Part shown: positions 8,077 through 15,867 of the stretch, piece by piece
How the letters are laid out: each line of letters opens with the position of its first letter
How positions within the stretch are numbered: position 1 is the first letter of the stretch
Assembly: GCF_004364325.1 (NCBI RefSeq)
Contig: NZ_SOCP01000006.1
Coordinates: forward strand, 248,001 to 312,000
Length of the DNA: 64,000 bases
DNA from: Actinophytocola oryzae
Lineage (GTDB): Bacteria > Actinomycetota > Actinomycetes > Mycobacteriales > Pseudonocardiaceae
Reading direction: 5' to 3'
Position numbers and translations under genes: made by a program
Notes under the pieces: generated by a model
Database searches by the model: none
What the model was told of the DNA's origin: nothing
Seen by the model: the letters and a program-made list of their open reading frames with translations, nothing else

Positions 8077-9314
8077 CCGACCTGTTGAACGAGCGAGCCA
8101 TTGTCGGCGGTATCGCGATACTCGTCGTGGCCGCCGTGTTCGCCATCTGGATCAGGTCGCGTAAATCGGACAACTCGGTCGACGACGCCGTGCTCGATGC
8201 CGTCCAACGCCTGTCGAAGGCGGCCCCCGAGCTGCGCGGGGGCCTCACCGAGGGCGCCGCGGACGAGGCTGTCAAGCATCTGCTGGAGATGCTGAAGTGC
8301 GTCGCCATCGGCATCACCGACGCCGACGGCAGGCTCCTGTCGTGGGCGGGCGGCGCCAACGAGCACTATCCGGACCTGACCGGCGCCATCGACCTCACGA
8401 TCCGAAACGGCCAACGAGCCCACATCCACCACACGAACCTGAGCTGCGCCAGGCGGGGCCGCTGCCCCATGCGCACGGCGGTGATCGTGCCGCTCATCCC
8501 GGACGGCCACGTCGAAGGCACCCTGATCGTGGTGGGTGGCGTGGACTCCAAGCGCCTGATCAGGGCCGCCGACGAGGTGGCGCAGTTCGTCTGCATCCAG
8601 CTGGAGCTGGCGAAGCTGGACGAGTCGAAGCAGCAGCTGGCCAAGGCCGAGGTCCGCATGCTCCGGGCCCAGATCTCGCCGCACTTCCTGTACAACGCGC
8701 TGAACTCGATCAGCTCACTGATCCGCACCGACCCCGAGCGTGCCCGCGACCTGTTACAGGAGTTCGCGGACTTCACGAGGTACTCGTTCCGCACGTCCGG
8801 CCAGTTCACGACGCTGGCCGAGGAGCTGCGCAACATCGACCGGTACCTGACCATCCAGAGCCAGCGTTACGCCGAACGGCTGAACGTCCGCATCAAGATC
8901 GCCCCCGAGGTGCTGTCGGTGGTCGTTCCGTTCCTGGTCCTCCAGCCACTGGTGGAGAACGCCGTCCAGCACGGGATCTCCCCGAAGCCGGGCGGCGGCA
9001 CGGTCACGGTGGTCGCGCAGGACAACGGCAACGAGGCGCTGATCAGCGTCGAGGACGACGGCGTCGGCATGGACGCCGACCGCCTGTTCGCCGACCTGCG
9101 GGACGCCCACAAGACCGGCTCCCACGTGGGCATCGGCAACATCAACCAGCGGATGCGCCAGGTCTTCGGCGACGAGTACGCCCTGATGGCCGAGACCGCC
9201 CCCGGCGCGGGCATGAAGGTGATCCTGCGCGTGCCCAAGTTCTTCCCCGGCGTGCGCCCCGACCTGCCCAAGTTCGGCGAGGACGCGGCCAAGCCGGCCA
9301 GGTCCGCGAGCTGA
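8073..9314 (+). CDS. LytS-type sensor histidine kinase
   Basis: 413 residues. One membrane helix (about 10-27) is followed by a GAF-like sensor domain (about 64-180) and then a His_kinase domain of the LytS/YehU class. The phospho-acceptor His204 sits in AQISPHFLYNALNSISSL; the ATP-binding N-box is LVENAVQHGI and the G1 box is VEDDGVGMD. The sensor domain has four cysteines (76, 125, 131, 174), two of them in LSCARRGRCP, suggesting redox or metal sensing (inference). The most likely partner is the LytTR regulator at 10609. The cognate regulon probably includes the symporter genes downstream, as BtsS/BtsR and YpdA/YpdB control pyruvate and related transporters in Escherichia coli. Confidence 0.92.
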   Translation: MTDLLNERAIVGGIAILVVAAVFAIWIRSRKSDNSVDDAVLDAVQRLSKAAPELRGGLTEGAADEAVKHLLEMLKCVAIGITDADGRLLSWAGGANEHYPDLTGAIDLTIRNGQRAHIHHTNLSCARRGRCPMRTAVIVPLIPDGHVEGTLIVVGGVDSKRLIRAADEVAQFVCIQLELAKLDESKQQLAKAEVRMLRAQISPHFLYNALNSISSLIRTDPERARDLLQEFADFTRYSFRTSGQFTTLAEELRNIDRYLTIQSQRYAERLNVRIKIAPEVLSVVVPFLVLQPLVENAVQHGISPKPGGGTVTVVAQDNGNEALISVEDDGVGMDADRLFADLRDAHKTGSHVGIGNINQRMRQVFGDEYALMAETAPGAGMKVILRVPKFFPGVRPDLPKFGEDAAKPARSAS

Positions 9315-9320
9315 TCCCCC

Positions 9321-9349
9321 GGGGCGGGCGGCACGTGGCCGCCCGCCCC
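9321..9349. terminator. Bidirectional terminator hairpin
   Basis: A perfect 12-bp stem, GGGGCGGGCGGC (9321-9332) with GCCGCCCGCCCC (9338-9349), encloses the loop ACGTG. It lies between the convergent stop codons of the LytS-like gene and the small minus-strand gene at 9362-9673, and could serve both. Confidence 0.7.
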
Positions 9350-9361
9350 CACCTCGCCCCC

Positions 9362-9673
9362 TCAGGCCTCCCGGCGGCTGGGCCGCCGCCAGCACACCCG
9401 TCCCTCGACGAGATCCGCGTCCATCCCCACGGTGCACGGATCCAACGTCCAGTGCGGTGCCGCCCCCGGCGTGGACGGCCGGTACATCCCCCGGTCGACC
9501 GACCCGAACACCGTGAGCCCCGGCCTCGTCCACTCCGCGTACAGCCGCCGCTCCACCCACGAGCACGCCGCCGAACAGGTGGCGAACTCCGCGACATCGA
9601 TCTGGGCGATCCGCGACTCGTCCTCGACCCCGAGCCACGCCCGCCAGCGAACTTCGGTCCCCATACGAAACAT
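9362..9673 (-). CDS. Small hypothetical protein
   Basis: 103 residues from the ATG at 9673; a second ATG three codons in is also possible. No Shine-Dalgarno sequence is visible, so the start is uncertain. The translation has a natural composition (MFRMGTEVRWRAWLGVEDES at the N-terminus, then two cysteines in EFATCSAACSW and a Trp-rich C-terminus) and ends facing a strong convergent terminator, both of which support a real gene. I recognise no domain. It is transcribed divergently from the S49 peptidase gene with 34 bp between starts. Confidence 0.55.
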   Translation of the reverse strand: MFRMGTEVRWRAWLGVEDESRIAQIDVAEFATCSAACSWVERRLYAEWTRPGLTVFGSVDRGMYRPSTPGAAPHWTLDPCTVGMDADLVEGRVCWRRPSRREA

Positions 9674-9707
9674 GAGGCTCGTGCCCCGCTCGGGATACGG
9701 TTGACCC

Positions 9708-10541
9708 ATGAGTGTCACCGAGAAGCTGGCCGCGCGCCTGCCGATGAAGAGCGGTACGACGAAGCCCGTCGTCGCGGTGGTCAAGCTGCACGGCGTGATC
9801 ACCCCGAACCCGTCGCCGCTGTCCAGGGGCACGATCAACATCAACACGGTGGAGCAGGCCCTCACCAAGGCCTTCGACCACGAGCGCCTGCGGGCGGTGG
9901 CCCTCGCGATCAACTCACCCGGCGGGGCGCCGACACAGTCCGCGCTGGTCAGTGAGCGGATTCGGGAGCTGGCCGAGCGCAAGAAGGTTCCCGTCCTCGC
10001 GTTCTGCGAGGACGTCGCGGCCTCCGGCGGCTACTGGCTCGCCTGTGCCGCCGACGAGATCTACGCACACCCCAGCTCCCTCGTCGGCTCGATCGGCGTG
10101 GTCACCTCGGGCTTCGGTCTCAACGGCCTGCTTGAACGGTTCGGCGTCGAACGCCGTGTCTACACGGCGGGCGCGCACAAGGTACGCCTGGACCCGTTCC
10201 AGCAGGAGAAGGACGAGGACGTCGAATGGCTCAAGGGGCTGCAGTCGCAGCTGCACGAGCAGTTCGTCGGCTGGGTGAGGTCACGCCGGGGCGACCGACT
10301 GGGCGACGGCGACGACCTGTTCACCGGCGAGATCTGGACGGGCGCGAAGGCCAAGGAGCTCGGTCTGGTCGACGACGTCGGCAGCCTGCGGACGGTCCTC
10401 GCGCGGCGGTACCCGGAGGCGGAGGTCACAGTGGCCGAGCCGAAACGACCGCTGCTGGCCCGTCTCGGCATCGGTGGCGCGACACAGTCGCTGCTCACGG
10501 CGGTGGAGCACCGCGCACTGTGGTCCCGTTACGGACTCTGA
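9708..10541 (+). CDS. S49-family serine peptidase (SppA/SohB-like)
   Basis: 277 residues. S49 peptidases digest cleaved signal peptides and other membrane-released peptides with a Ser-Lys dyad. The nucleophile Ser is in EDVAASGGYWLA, and the general-base Lys lies in AGAHKVRLDPFQ. INSPGG and SSLVGSIGVV are also typical. The protein is a single S49 domain of SohB size, without an evident signal peptide or N-terminal membrane segment, so it may be cytoplasmic or peripherally attached. TACGGT at 9696-9701, six bases before the ATG, marks a probable leaderless transcript. The LytTR regulator gene follows 67 bp downstream. Confidence 0.92.
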   Translation: MSVTEKLAARLPMKSGTTKPVVAVVKLHGVITPNPSPLSRGTININTVEQALTKAFDHERLRAVALAINSPGGAPTQSALVSERIRELAERKKVPVLAFCEDVAASGGYWLACAADEIYAHPSSLVGSIGVVTSGFGLNGLLERFGVERRVYTAGAHKVRLDPFQQEKDEDVEWLKGLQSQLHEQFVGWVRSRRGDRLGDGDDLFTGEIWTGAKAKELGLVDDVGSLRTVLARRYPEAEVTVAEPKRPLLARLGIGGATQSLLTAVEHRALWSRYGL

Positions 10542-10567
10542 CCGCGGTCACACGAAGGGGGCACGCG

Positions 10568-10612
10568 ATGGACAACACGCCGGTCCAATCGGCAAGATGC
10601 TTGTCACCGTGA
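10568..10612 (+). CDS. Possible 14-residue leader peptide upstream of LytTR regulator
   Basis: ATG at 10568 has a strong ribosome site, GAAGGGGG (10554-10561), six bases upstream, better than any site in front of the regulator itself. The frame encodes MDNTPVQSARCLSP and ends in TGA at 10610-10612, which overlaps the regulator GTG (10609-10611) as GTGA. This suggests that translation of the regulator is coupled to the leader. A sequencing or evolutionary frameshift at the start of the regulator is the alternative. Confidence 0.4.
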   Translation: MDNTPVQSARCLSP

Positions 10613-11430
10613 GTACTTCAACGAACACCCCTGGTCTCGTCATCCTGGCCGTGGACGACGAGAAGGACGGCATGGACCTGATGGTCGAGCGGCTGGAGGG
10701 CAACCGCTACGTGCGCAAGGTCATCAAGGCCTTCGACGCCACGGAGGCGCTGCGCCATCTCGGCAGCGACGACGAGGACCTGGTCGCCCGCCGCAACGCG
10801 GGCAAGCCGATCGTCGACGCCGTCTTCTCCGACCTCAAGATGCCCGGCCTCACCGGCATGGAGATGGCCAAGGTCCTCGCGGGCTTCAAGCCGTCGCCCG
10901 TCCTGGTCTTCATCACCGGCCACGGCGAGGGCAACGACGCGGTCGAGGCGTTCGACCTCGGCGCGGTCGACTTCATCCCGAAGCCGTGCGACCAGATCCG
11001 GATGGACCGCGCGATCCAGCGGGTCATCTCGAAGCTGCGTGGCGACGGGCTCGTCGGCGAGGCACCGCAGGTGGCCTCCGAGCCCGCGGACGACGAGGTC
11101 ATCCCCGTCGAGCTGGCAGGCAACACGAAGCTGATCCCGCGTTCGTCGGTCCGCTGGGTGGAGGCGCAGGGCGACTACGCGCGCCTGTTCACCACCGAGG
11201 GCTCGCACCTGGTCAGGATCCCGCTCGCGCAGCTGGAGGAGCGTTGGGAGAAGGCGGGCTTCGTCCGCATCCACCGCTCGTACCTGGTGCCGATCAACCT
11301 GATCACCGAGCTGCAGCTCGGCGGCAACGGCTACCACGTGGTGATCGGCGACGACGAGCGCAAGCTGCCGGTCAGCCGCAGGCACACGCGTGAGCTGAAG
11401 GACCGGATCGTGCGGCGCGGCGGATTATGA
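10609..11430 (+). CDS. LytTR-family response regulator
   Basis: 273 residues from the GTG at 10609; an ATG four codons earlier (10597) is in frame but has no ribosome site. The receiver domain (about 8-135) has the acidic pair in LAVDDEKD, the phospho-acceptor Asp in VFSDLKMPG, a Thr in ITGHGEG and Lys in IPKPCD. An insertion of about a dozen residues before the phospho-acceptor strand makes it longer than usual. The LytTR DNA-binding domain (about 165-273) contains VRWVEAQGDYARL, FVRIHRSYLV and LPVSRRHTREL. It probably acts with the LytS-like kinase at 8073 on transporter genes such as the one at 11897. Confidence 0.93.
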   Translation: MSTSTNTPGLVILAVDDEKDGMDLMVERLEGNRYVRKVIKAFDATEALRHLGSDDEDLVARRNAGKPIVDAVFSDLKMPGLTGMEMAKVLAGFKPSPVLVFITGHGEGNDAVEAFDLGAVDFIPKPCDQIRMDRAIQRVISKLRGDGLVGEAPQVASEPADDEVIPVELAGNTKLIPRSSVRWVEAQGDYARLFTTEGSHLVRIPLAQLEERWEKAGFVRIHRSYLVPINLITELQLGGNGYHVVIGDDERKLPVSRRHTRELKDRIVRRGGL

Positions 11431-11440
11431 GCGTGGCGTC

Positions 11441-11863
11441 GTGAGCAGGCACTCCGCGGGACCCGGGCGGGACGAGCAGGGCGCGCGACGGTCGCCGTCG
11501 GACGCGCCGCCCCGCCGCAAGCGGGTCGTGCTGGCCGACTCACGGGCCCCCGTCACCCGCCTGCGCACGGTCGTCGAGCTGGAGGAACAGACCAGCTACG
11601 GCGAGGAGCTGGTCCGCCAGCTGATCCGCGCCCAGTTCAGGGCCGCGGCCCGTGCGCTGGCGATCGTGGTGATCTTCTTCGCGTCACTGCCCGCGCTGTT
11701 CTTCTTCCTCCCGCAGCTCTCGGATGTCACCATCGCAGGGGTACGGCTTCCGTGGCTCGCACTGGGACTGGCACCGTTCCCGTTGTTGTTCGGTGTCGGC
11801 TACTGGTACAACCACAAGGCCGAACGACAGGAACGTGACTTCGTCGCGATGGTGGAGAAGTAG
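11441..11863 (+). CDS. Small membrane partner of SSS symporter (DUF485-like)
   Basis: 140 residues from GTG. A basic N-terminal region of about 60 residues is followed by two hydrophobic helices (about 69-90 and 98-117, LPWLALGLAPFPLLFGVGYW) and a short charged tail ending YNHKAERQERDFVAMVEK. The size, topology and position directly before a sodium:solute symporter match DUF485 proteins such as YjcH, although the DUF485 signature is only weakly present. It starts 10 bp after the LytTR regulator, so it is probably in one operon with it. Its likely role is as an accessory subunit in the inner membrane. Confidence 0.75.
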   Translation: MSRHSAGPGRDEQGARRSPSDAPPRRKRVVLADSRAPVTRLRTVVELEEQTSYGEELVRQLIRAQFRAAARALAIVVIFFASLPALFFFLPQLSDVTIAGVRLPWLALGLAPFPLLFGVGYWYNHKAERQERDFVAMVEK

Positions 11864-11896
11864 TGGCAGTGGCTCCAACACGGTGAAGTAGGACTG

Positions 11897-13690
11897 GTGA
11901 GCGCACAGATCTGGGCCCTTTCCGGGGTCCTCGCGGTCACCTTCGCGACGTTCCTGGTCGGCTGGCGCGCGTCCAGGATGGCCAGCACCGCACAGGACTT
12001 CCTGGTCGCCCGCAGGACGGTCCGCTCACGCCGCAACGCCGCCGCGGTCTCCGGCGAGTACCTGTCGGCCGCGTCGTTCCTGGGTGTCGCGGGCCTCGTG
12101 CTGAAGGACGGCGCCGACGCGCTGTGGTACCCGATCGGCTTCACGGCAGGCTACCTCGCGCTGATGCTGTTCGTCGCCGCGCCACTGCGCCGCTCCGGCG
12201 CCTACACGCTGCCCGACTTCTGCGAGGCACGTCTCGGCTCCCGCGCCCTTCGTGGCCTCGCGGGCGTGCTCGTGGTGTTCATTGGGATCCTGTACGTCAT
12301 CCCGCAGCTGCAGGCAGCGGGCCTGGCGCTGCACAACATCCTGCCGAACGTGCCGAACTGGGTCGGCTCGACCGTCGTCGCCATCGTGGTGATCATCAAC
12401 GTGTTCGGCGGCGGCATGCGTGCGATCACCGTGGTGCAGGCCTTCCAGTACTGGCTGAAGCTGTTCGCCATCGCCGCGCCGACGTTCATCATGTGCGTGC
12501 TGTTCATCGGTCACGGCGGCCTGCGCGACGGCGGCGCGACGACCCTGTCCGAGCCGCTGCCGCCCACGTTCACCACCGCGACCACGATCTCCGTCGACAC
12601 CCCGGTCCTGCTGCAGGTCACGGAGACCGTGAAGTTCGCGGCACGCGGCACGATCGACGACGACCCGGTGAACGGTTCGGTGTACTGGCGTTCCGGCCAG
12701 CAGCACAAGGTCGGCGCGGACACCAAGCTGCACTTCTCGAAGGACTCCTCCGTCCCGGTGATCGCCGGCGCGCCCTCGGACAACGCGAACTGGTTCGCGC
12801 CCTCGTCGACGGCCGACGACATGTTCACGACGTACTCGCTGATGCTGGCCTTGTTCCTCGGCACGATGGGCCTGCCGCACGTGCTGGTCCGCTTCTACAC
12901 CAACCCGGACGGCCGGGCGGCGCGGCGGACGACCCTGCACGTGCTGGTCCTGCTGGCGCTCTTCTACCTGTTCCCGATCATGCTCGGCGCGCTCTCCCGG
13001 CTGTACGTGCCGGAGCTGCTGGTCACGGGCCGCACGGACGCGGCGGTCCTGTCGCTCCCGACCAAGTTCGCGCCGGGCCTGCTCGGCGAGATCCTCGGCG
13101 CGGTCACCATGGCCGGCGCCTTCGCGGCGTTCCTGTCGACGTCGTCCGGCCTGATCGTGAGCGTGTCGGGCGTGCTGTCGACGGACGTGCTGCGTGGCCG
13201 CGTCCGCGACTACCGCGTGGCCACGGTCGTCGCGGGCAGCGTCCCGCTCATCCTGGCCATCGCCGTTCGGCAGACCGACATCTCGCTGACGGTCGGCATG
13301 TCGTTCGCGCTGGCCGCGTCCACGTTCAGCCCGATCCTGCTGCTGGGTGTGTGGTGGCGGAAGCTGACGTGGGTCGGCGCGGCGGCGGGCATCGTCGTGG
13401 GCGGCGGGCTGACGCTGGCCGCGCTCGTCTACAGCCGGGTCCACGCCCTGACCGGCGGCTCCGTGCCTGGTGTGATCAGCCAACCCGCCCTGTTCACGGT
13501 GCCCGCCGCGTTCGTCACGGTGGTGCTGGTCAGCAAGATGACGCCGTCGAAGATCCCCGCGGACGTGGCGCAGGTCCGCCTGCGCATGCACGCCCCGGAC
13601 GGCCTCGGCCTGACCCGCGACCGTGCTGTCGCGAGTTTCGGGACGGCCGAGGAGCGGTCACGACTGGCGGACGGTCGCCATCGCAAGTAG
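11897..13690 (+). CDS. Sodium:solute symporter, ActP-like (first of three)
   Basis: 597 residues with about 13 membrane segments. SSS-family hallmarks are present: the N-terminal DFLVARRTV segment, SGEYLSAASFLGVAG in helix 2, and the GGMRAITVVQAFQY segment typical of ActP/MctC monocarboxylate transporters. A periplasmic insertion of about 100 residues between helices 6 and 7 (about 215-310) carries polar, Thr-rich sequence and is not found in the 535-residue ActP at 19161. The substrate is probably a short monocarboxylate such as acetate or pyruvate (inference). It follows the small membrane gene by 33 bp. Confidence 0.9.
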   Translation: MSAQIWALSGVLAVTFATFLVGWRASRMASTAQDFLVARRTVRSRRNAAAVSGEYLSAASFLGVAGLVLKDGADALWYPIGFTAGYLALMLFVAAPLRRSGAYTLPDFCEARLGSRALRGLAGVLVVFIGILYVIPQLQAAGLALHNILPNVPNWVGSTVVAIVVIINVFGGGMRAITVVQAFQYWLKLFAIAAPTFIMCVLFIGHGGLRDGGATTLSEPLPPTFTTATTISVDTPVLLQVTETVKFAARGTIDDDPVNGSVYWRSGQQHKVGADTKLHFSKDSSVPVIAGAPSDNANWFAPSSTADDMFTTYSLMLALFLGTMGLPHVLVRFYTNPDGRAARRTTLHVLVLLALFYLFPIMLGALSRLYVPELLVTGRTDAAVLSLPTKFAPGLLGEILGAVTMAGAFAAFLSTSSGLIVSVSGVLSTDVLRGRVRDYRVATVVAGSVPLILAIAVRQTDISLTVGMSFALAASTFSPILLLGVWWRKLTWVGAAAGIVVGGGLTLAALVYSRVHALTGGSVPGVISQPALFTVPAAFVTVVLVSKMTPSKIPADVAQVRLRMHAPDGLGLTRDRAVASFGTAEERSRLADGRHRK

Positions 13691-13754
13691 TTGGATCGGG
13701 CATTTCGGCAACTAGCATGCACGCGGACCCGGTCGCGGACGATGGGAGCCTCAG

Positions 13755-14768
13755 ATGGCGGTGTCGGTGCTGAGCATGGCCCGGCACATCGCCGAGGAGC
13801 TGAAGGACGGCCTGTCGGGCTCGGGGGTCCGGTCGGCGGCACGAGGCATCCGCAGGCTGCTCGGCGTGGACTTCGTCGGCCTGGCGGACCTGTCGGGCAC
13901 GGTGACGTGGGCACCGGTGGAGCCGCCGTTCTACGCGGACGCGAACTCGCTGGTGGAGAAGGTCCTGCACAGCGAGAACCGGGAGGGCCGCTCCCAGCTG
14001 GTCGCGGTGCCGCTGCACGTCCACCAGGAGCTGGCCGGTGTGCTGGTGGTGGCGGGTGCGACGCGGCGGGCCGACGTCCGCGAGGCGGCGGCCTGGATCG
14101 TCGAGGCACTGGAGCGCGGTCGTCTGGCGGCGTCGGCGGAACAGGCCGCGCAGGCCGAGCTGCGGGCGTTGCGTGCGGAGATCTCGCCCCACTTCGTCTA
14201 CAACGCGCTGACCGTCATCGCAGCGCTCGTCAGCTCCGACCCGGACCGGTCACGCGAGCTGATGCTCGACTTCGCGGACTACATCCGTTACAGCCTGGCG
14301 AAACACGGCGAGTACACGACGGTGGCCGACGAGTTCCACGCCATCGAGACGTACCTGGCGCTGCAGCGGGCGGTGCTGGGGGAGCGCCTGCGGATGCAGG
14401 TGCGGGTGGCCCCGGAGGTGCTGGCGGTGGCGCTCCCGTACCTGGTGCTCCAGCCGCTGGTGGAGAACGCGGTCCGCCACGGCATAGAACCGAGGGCGGG
14501 CACCGGCCACGTGCAGGTCCGGGGCGAGGCGGAGGGCAACGACTGTGTCATCAGCGTGGAAGACGACGGCGTGGGCATGGACCCCGCCCTCGCGGAGGCG
14601 ATCCTGGCGGGCAGGGGCGGCACGGACAGCGTGGGGCTGGCCAACGTGGACAGACGACTGAGAAACGTCTACGGCCCGTGGTACGGACTGGTGGTCGAGA
14701 CGGCGGACGGCGAGGGAACCCGCGTGGTCGTGCGCATCCCCAGGTTCCAGCCAGGAGTGATCCCATGA
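13755..14768 (+). CDS. LytS-type sensor histidine kinase, soluble (second system)
   Basis: 337 residues; the ATG at 13755 has GGGAG six bases upstream. No membrane helix is visible. The N-terminal 120 residues look like a GAF-type sensor domain, and the kinase core follows. The acceptor is His146 in AEISPHFVYNALTVIAALV; LVENAVRHGI forms the N-box and VEDDGVGMD the G1 box. It is clearly a paralogue of the kinase at 8073, but lacks its transmembrane segment and cysteines, so the signal is likely intracellular. The gene overlaps the regulator gene by ATGA, and the two form one two-component unit. Confidence 0.93.
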   Translation: MAVSVLSMARHIAEELKDGLSGSGVRSAARGIRRLLGVDFVGLADLSGTVTWAPVEPPFYADANSLVEKVLHSENREGRSQLVAVPLHVHQELAGVLVVAGATRRADVREAAAWIVEALERGRLAASAEQAAQAELRALRAEISPHFVYNALTVIAALVSSDPDRSRELMLDFADYIRYSLAKHGEYTTVADEFHAIETYLALQRAVLGERLRMQVRVAPEVLAVALPYLVLQPLVENAVRHGIEPRAGTGHVQVRGEAEGNDCVISVEDDGVGMDPALAEAILAGRGGTDSVGLANVDRRLRNVYGPWYGLVVETADGEGTRVVVRIPRFQPGVIP

Positions 14769-15514
14769 CCCTCGCGGTACTGGCCGTCGACGACGTGCCG
14801 CCTGCCCTGACCGAGCTGAGCCGCCTGCTGTCCGCGTCCCCGGAGGTCTCGGAGGTCTCGACGGCCGGTGACGCGCTGTCGGCGTTGCGCATGATCCAGA
14901 ACGGCCGCTACGACGCGATCTTCCTGGACATCTCCATGCCCGGTCTCGACGGCCTGGAGCTGGCGAGGCTGCTGGCCCGCCTGACCGAGCCGCCTGCGGT
15001 CGTCTTCGTGACGGCGTACGAACAGCACGCGGTGGCCGCGTTCGGCATCGGCGCGGTGGACTACCTGCTGAAACCGGTGCGCGCGGAACGTCTGGCCGAG
15101 GCGCTGGCGAGGGTCAACCGCCTGCTCGCCCGCCAGGCACCGCAGGAGGCCCCGGACACGATGGCGGCGCTGCCGGTGGAGGCGGAGGGTCGCACGAGGT
15201 ACATCCGCCGGACCGAGGTCCACTACGTCGAGGCGCACGGTGACTACGTCCGCCTGCACGCGACCTCCGGTGTCCACGTGGTGCGGATGCCGATCTCGCG
15301 CCTGGAGGAGTACTGGGCGGCGGCGGGCTTCATCAGGGTGCACCGGAGCTTCCTGGTGGCGATCGACTCGGTGCGGGAGCTGAGGAGCGACTCGGTCGGC
15401 GGCCTGCTCGCGCACACGGAGCTGGGTGACGTGCCGGTGTCGCGCCGCCACGCGCGGGACCTGCGCGAGAAGTTGTTACTGGCGGCCAAGTCCGGCCGGC
15501 TGGACCGCCGCTGA
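14765..15514 (+). CDS. LytTR-family response regulator (second system)
   Basis: 249 residues. The receiver domain (about 1-120) has VDDVPPA, the phospho-acceptor Asp in IFLDISMPGLDG, VTAYEQHA and LLKPVRAE. The LytTR domain (about 140-245) contains YVEAHGDYVRLHA, GFIRVHRSFLVA and VPVSRRHARDL. Unlike its paralogue at 10609, the receiver has the standard length. ATGA overlap with the kinase and TGATG overlap with the next small membrane gene place it in a four-gene operon that ends with a symporter, so the symporter is its most likely target. Confidence 0.95.
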   Translation: MTLAVLAVDDVPPALTELSRLLSASPEVSEVSTAGDALSALRMIQNGRYDAIFLDISMPGLDGLELARLLARLTEPPAVVFVTAYEQHAVAAFGIGAVDYLLKPVRAERLAEALARVNRLLARQAPQEAPDTMAALPVEAEGRTRYIRRTEVHYVEAHGDYVRLHATSGVHVVRMPISRLEEYWAAAGFIRVHRSFLVAIDSVRELRSDSVGGLLAHTELGDVPVSRRHARDLREKLLLAAKSGRLDRR

Positions 15515-15867
15515 TGCCCGGCCACAAACGGGTGGCGGTGATGAGCCCGCAGACCCGCCTCGCCCTGTCCCGCCGAAGGGCACGGGGCCGGTGGCGGGTG
15601 CCCAAGCTGGACGCGGAAGGCGAGTCGAGGGCCGTCCACCTGCACCGCCGCCAACTGAGGCTGGCGGTGGCGCCGCTGGTTCTGCTGTTCGCGGGGATAC
15701 TCGGCCTGCCACTGGTGTTCCGGCTGTTCCCCGGCCTGGACACCGTGCGCCTGCTCGGCATCCCGGTCTCGTGGCTGGCGCTGGCCGTTCTGCCGTATCC
15801 GGCGCTGACGTGGCTGGCGGGCTGGCAGCTGAGACGAGCCGAGCGGACCGAGGACGAACGGGCGTGA
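15514..15867 (+). CDS. Small membrane partner of second SSS symporter
   Basis: 117 residues. An Arg-rich N-terminus (residues 1-50) precedes two hydrophobic helices at about 51-70 (LAVAPLVLLFAGILGLP) and 82-103, then a short charged C-terminus RRAERTEDERA. It shares size, topology and the LRxxWLxLAxLPxP pattern with the protein at 11441, so the two look like paralogues. It starts on the last base of the regulator stop codon (TGATG), and its own stop overlaps the symporter GTG (GTGA). Such tight packing implies coordinated synthesis of the two proteins. Confidence 0.8.
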   Translation: MPGHKRVAVMSPQTRLALSRRRARGRWRVPKLDAEGESRAVHLHRRQLRLAVAPLVLLFAGILGLPLVFRLFPGLDTVRLLGIPVSWLALAVLPYPALTWLAGWQLRRAERTEDERA

